Below are positions 63,431 to 64,000 of a DNA stretch of 64,000 bases, one piece after another; position 1 is the first letter of the stretch; each line of letters opens with the position of its first letter. The notes under the pieces were generated by a model. That model was given only the letters and a program-made list of their open reading frames with translations, had not been told where the DNA came from and ran no database searches. Where the stretch lies: assembly GCA_003056245.1 (NCBI GenBank), contig MVDH01000003.1, positions 1,475,331 to 1,539,330 of the forward strand, read 5' to 3'. The stretch is from Cellvibrio sp. 79 (lineage in GTDB: Bacteria; Pseudomonadota; Gammaproteobacteria; Pseudomonadales; Cellvibrionaceae). The position numbers and the translations under genes are program-made.

Positions 63431-64000
63431 ATGAAGCAATATCTCGAATTAATGCGTGACGTGGTGGATAACGGCATCCAGCGCGGTGACCGCACCGGCA
63501 CTGGAACCCGTTCTGTATTTGGTCGCCAGTTGCGTTTTGACCTGAGCAAAGGTTTCCCGCTGGTCACTACCAAAACCGTCCATCTCAAAAGTGTAATTGT
63601 TGAACTGTTGTGGTTTCTGCAAGGCCGTACTGATGTCACCTGGTTAAAAGAGCGTGGCTGTAGTATCTGGAATGAATGGGCTACTGAAAGCGGCGATCTC
63701 GGCCCGGTGTATGGCAAGCAATGGCGCAGTTGGGCGTGCCCCGATGGTTCTACTATCGACCAGATTTCCCAGGTTATTGCCCAAATTAAAAAGAACCCCT
63801 ATTCGCGCCGTTTGATTGTGAGCGCCTGGAATCCGGCTGATTTGCCCGATGAATCCATGAGCCCCCAGCAAAACGTAGAGCATGGCCGTATGGCATTGGC
63901 CGCCTGTCATACCCTGTTCCAGTTTTATGTTGCCGATGGCAAATTGTCTTGCCAGCTTTACCAGCGCAGTGCTGATTTGTTCCTCGGAGTCCCGTTCAAT
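63431..64000 (+). CDS. thyA: Thymidylate synthase, 5' part
   Basis: Makes dTMP from dUMP using methylenetetrahydrofolate. The first 190 residues are present; the gene runs off the window. The start [20 protein letters not shown] is typical, [20 protein letters not shown] carries the dUMP-binding Arg21, and [30 protein letters not shown] and [16 protein letters not shown] follow. Compared with E. coli there is an insert of about 13 residues ([13 protein letters not shown]) before the catalytic Cys159. The residue before it is Ala158 ([12 protein letters not shown]), where most thymidylate synthases have Pro (PCH). The rest ([19 protein letters not shown]) is conserved. lgt lies 53 bases upstream. 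Confidence 0.96.
   Translation, partial: MKQYLELMRDVVDNGIQRGDRTGTGTRSVFGRQLRFDLSKGFPLVTTKTVHLKSVIVELLWFLQGRTDVTWLKERGCSIWNEWATESGDLGPVYGKQWRSWACPDGSTIDQISQVIAQIKKNPYSRRLIVSAWNPADLPDESMSPQQNVEHGRMALAACHTLFQFYVADGKLSCQLYQRSADLFLGVPFN

Overview
The window looks like a chromosomal segment of a Cellvibrio-type gammaproteobacterium (Cellvibrionales). The core genes most resemble Pseudomonas and enteric families (LeuS, HolA, LptE, ObgE, ProB, GshA, AlgQ/Rsd, AlgP, PtsP, Lgt, ThyA). The accessory genes are typical of a polysaccharide-degrading, TonB-receptor-rich aquatic or soil bacterium: two GDSL-type esterases (one CE2-like), an alpha/beta-hydrolase esterase, a PHB-depolymerase/CE1-like esterase, a Xanthomonas/Caulobacter-type TonB receptor and PEP-CTERM proteins. 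No phage, transposase, CRISPR array, rRNA or tRNA gene was found. The genus is inferred from gene content, not from a database search.

Layout. 1-1.6 kb: 3' part of an RND/MMPL exporter. 1.7-3.6 kb: two secreted SGNH/GDSL esterases on the minus strand. 3.8-8.1 kb: the leuS-lptE-holA operon (minus), with a divergent YbeL-like gene. 8.7-15 kb: an esterase, a membrane GGDEF/EAL protein, a membrane AraC-type regulator, a secreted unknown and a CE1-like esterase. 15.2-18.5 kb: rplU-rpmA, obgE, proB. 18.6-23.1 kb (minus): an acyltransferase-3 protein, then a probable two-gene operon of a large extracellular nuclease ending in a dockerin-like module and a small PEP-CTERM protein that is essentially a cohesin-like domain. 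23.4-33.5 kb: an orphan EctA-like acetyltransferase, a TonB receptor with a PepSY membrane protein, a multicopper oxidase and a second TonB receptor. 33.8-37.3 kb: a DUF883 protein behind a structured leader, then a radical-SAM/DUF4130 putative DNA-repair pair with a near-consensus LexA box, and an MgtC/SapB protein. 37.4-43.3 kb: a second PEP-CTERM protein, an HD-type protein, gene debris including a broken isochorismatase-family hydrolase, a DUF2721 protein, a DUF482 acyltransferase, ExoD and an Ax21-like barrel. 43.4-49.6 kb: the Pseudomonas-like yheS/TIGR02444/DUF2789/algP/fkpA/algQ/dsbB block. 49.7-57.1 kb: a FliL-like secreted protein, gshA, two unknowns and a 1178-residue Ig-like lipoprotein built from two homologous halves. 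57.5-64 kb: rlmI and the HAD-rppH-ptsP-lgt-thyA block; thyA runs off the end.

Most worth following up are two systems. (1) The radical-SAM + DUF4130 pair at 34.6-36.6 kb, whose SOS-type operator puts a family of unknown chemistry under probable DNA-damage control. (2) The adjacent dockerin-tailed nuclease and cohesin-like PEP-CTERM protein at 20-23.1 kb, which together could tether a secreted nuclease to the cell surface. Smaller observations include a solitary EctA, a 9-C tract at the gshA start that would swap its start codon if it gained one base, a three-way-junction-like leader, and a 108-bp inverted-repeat element.
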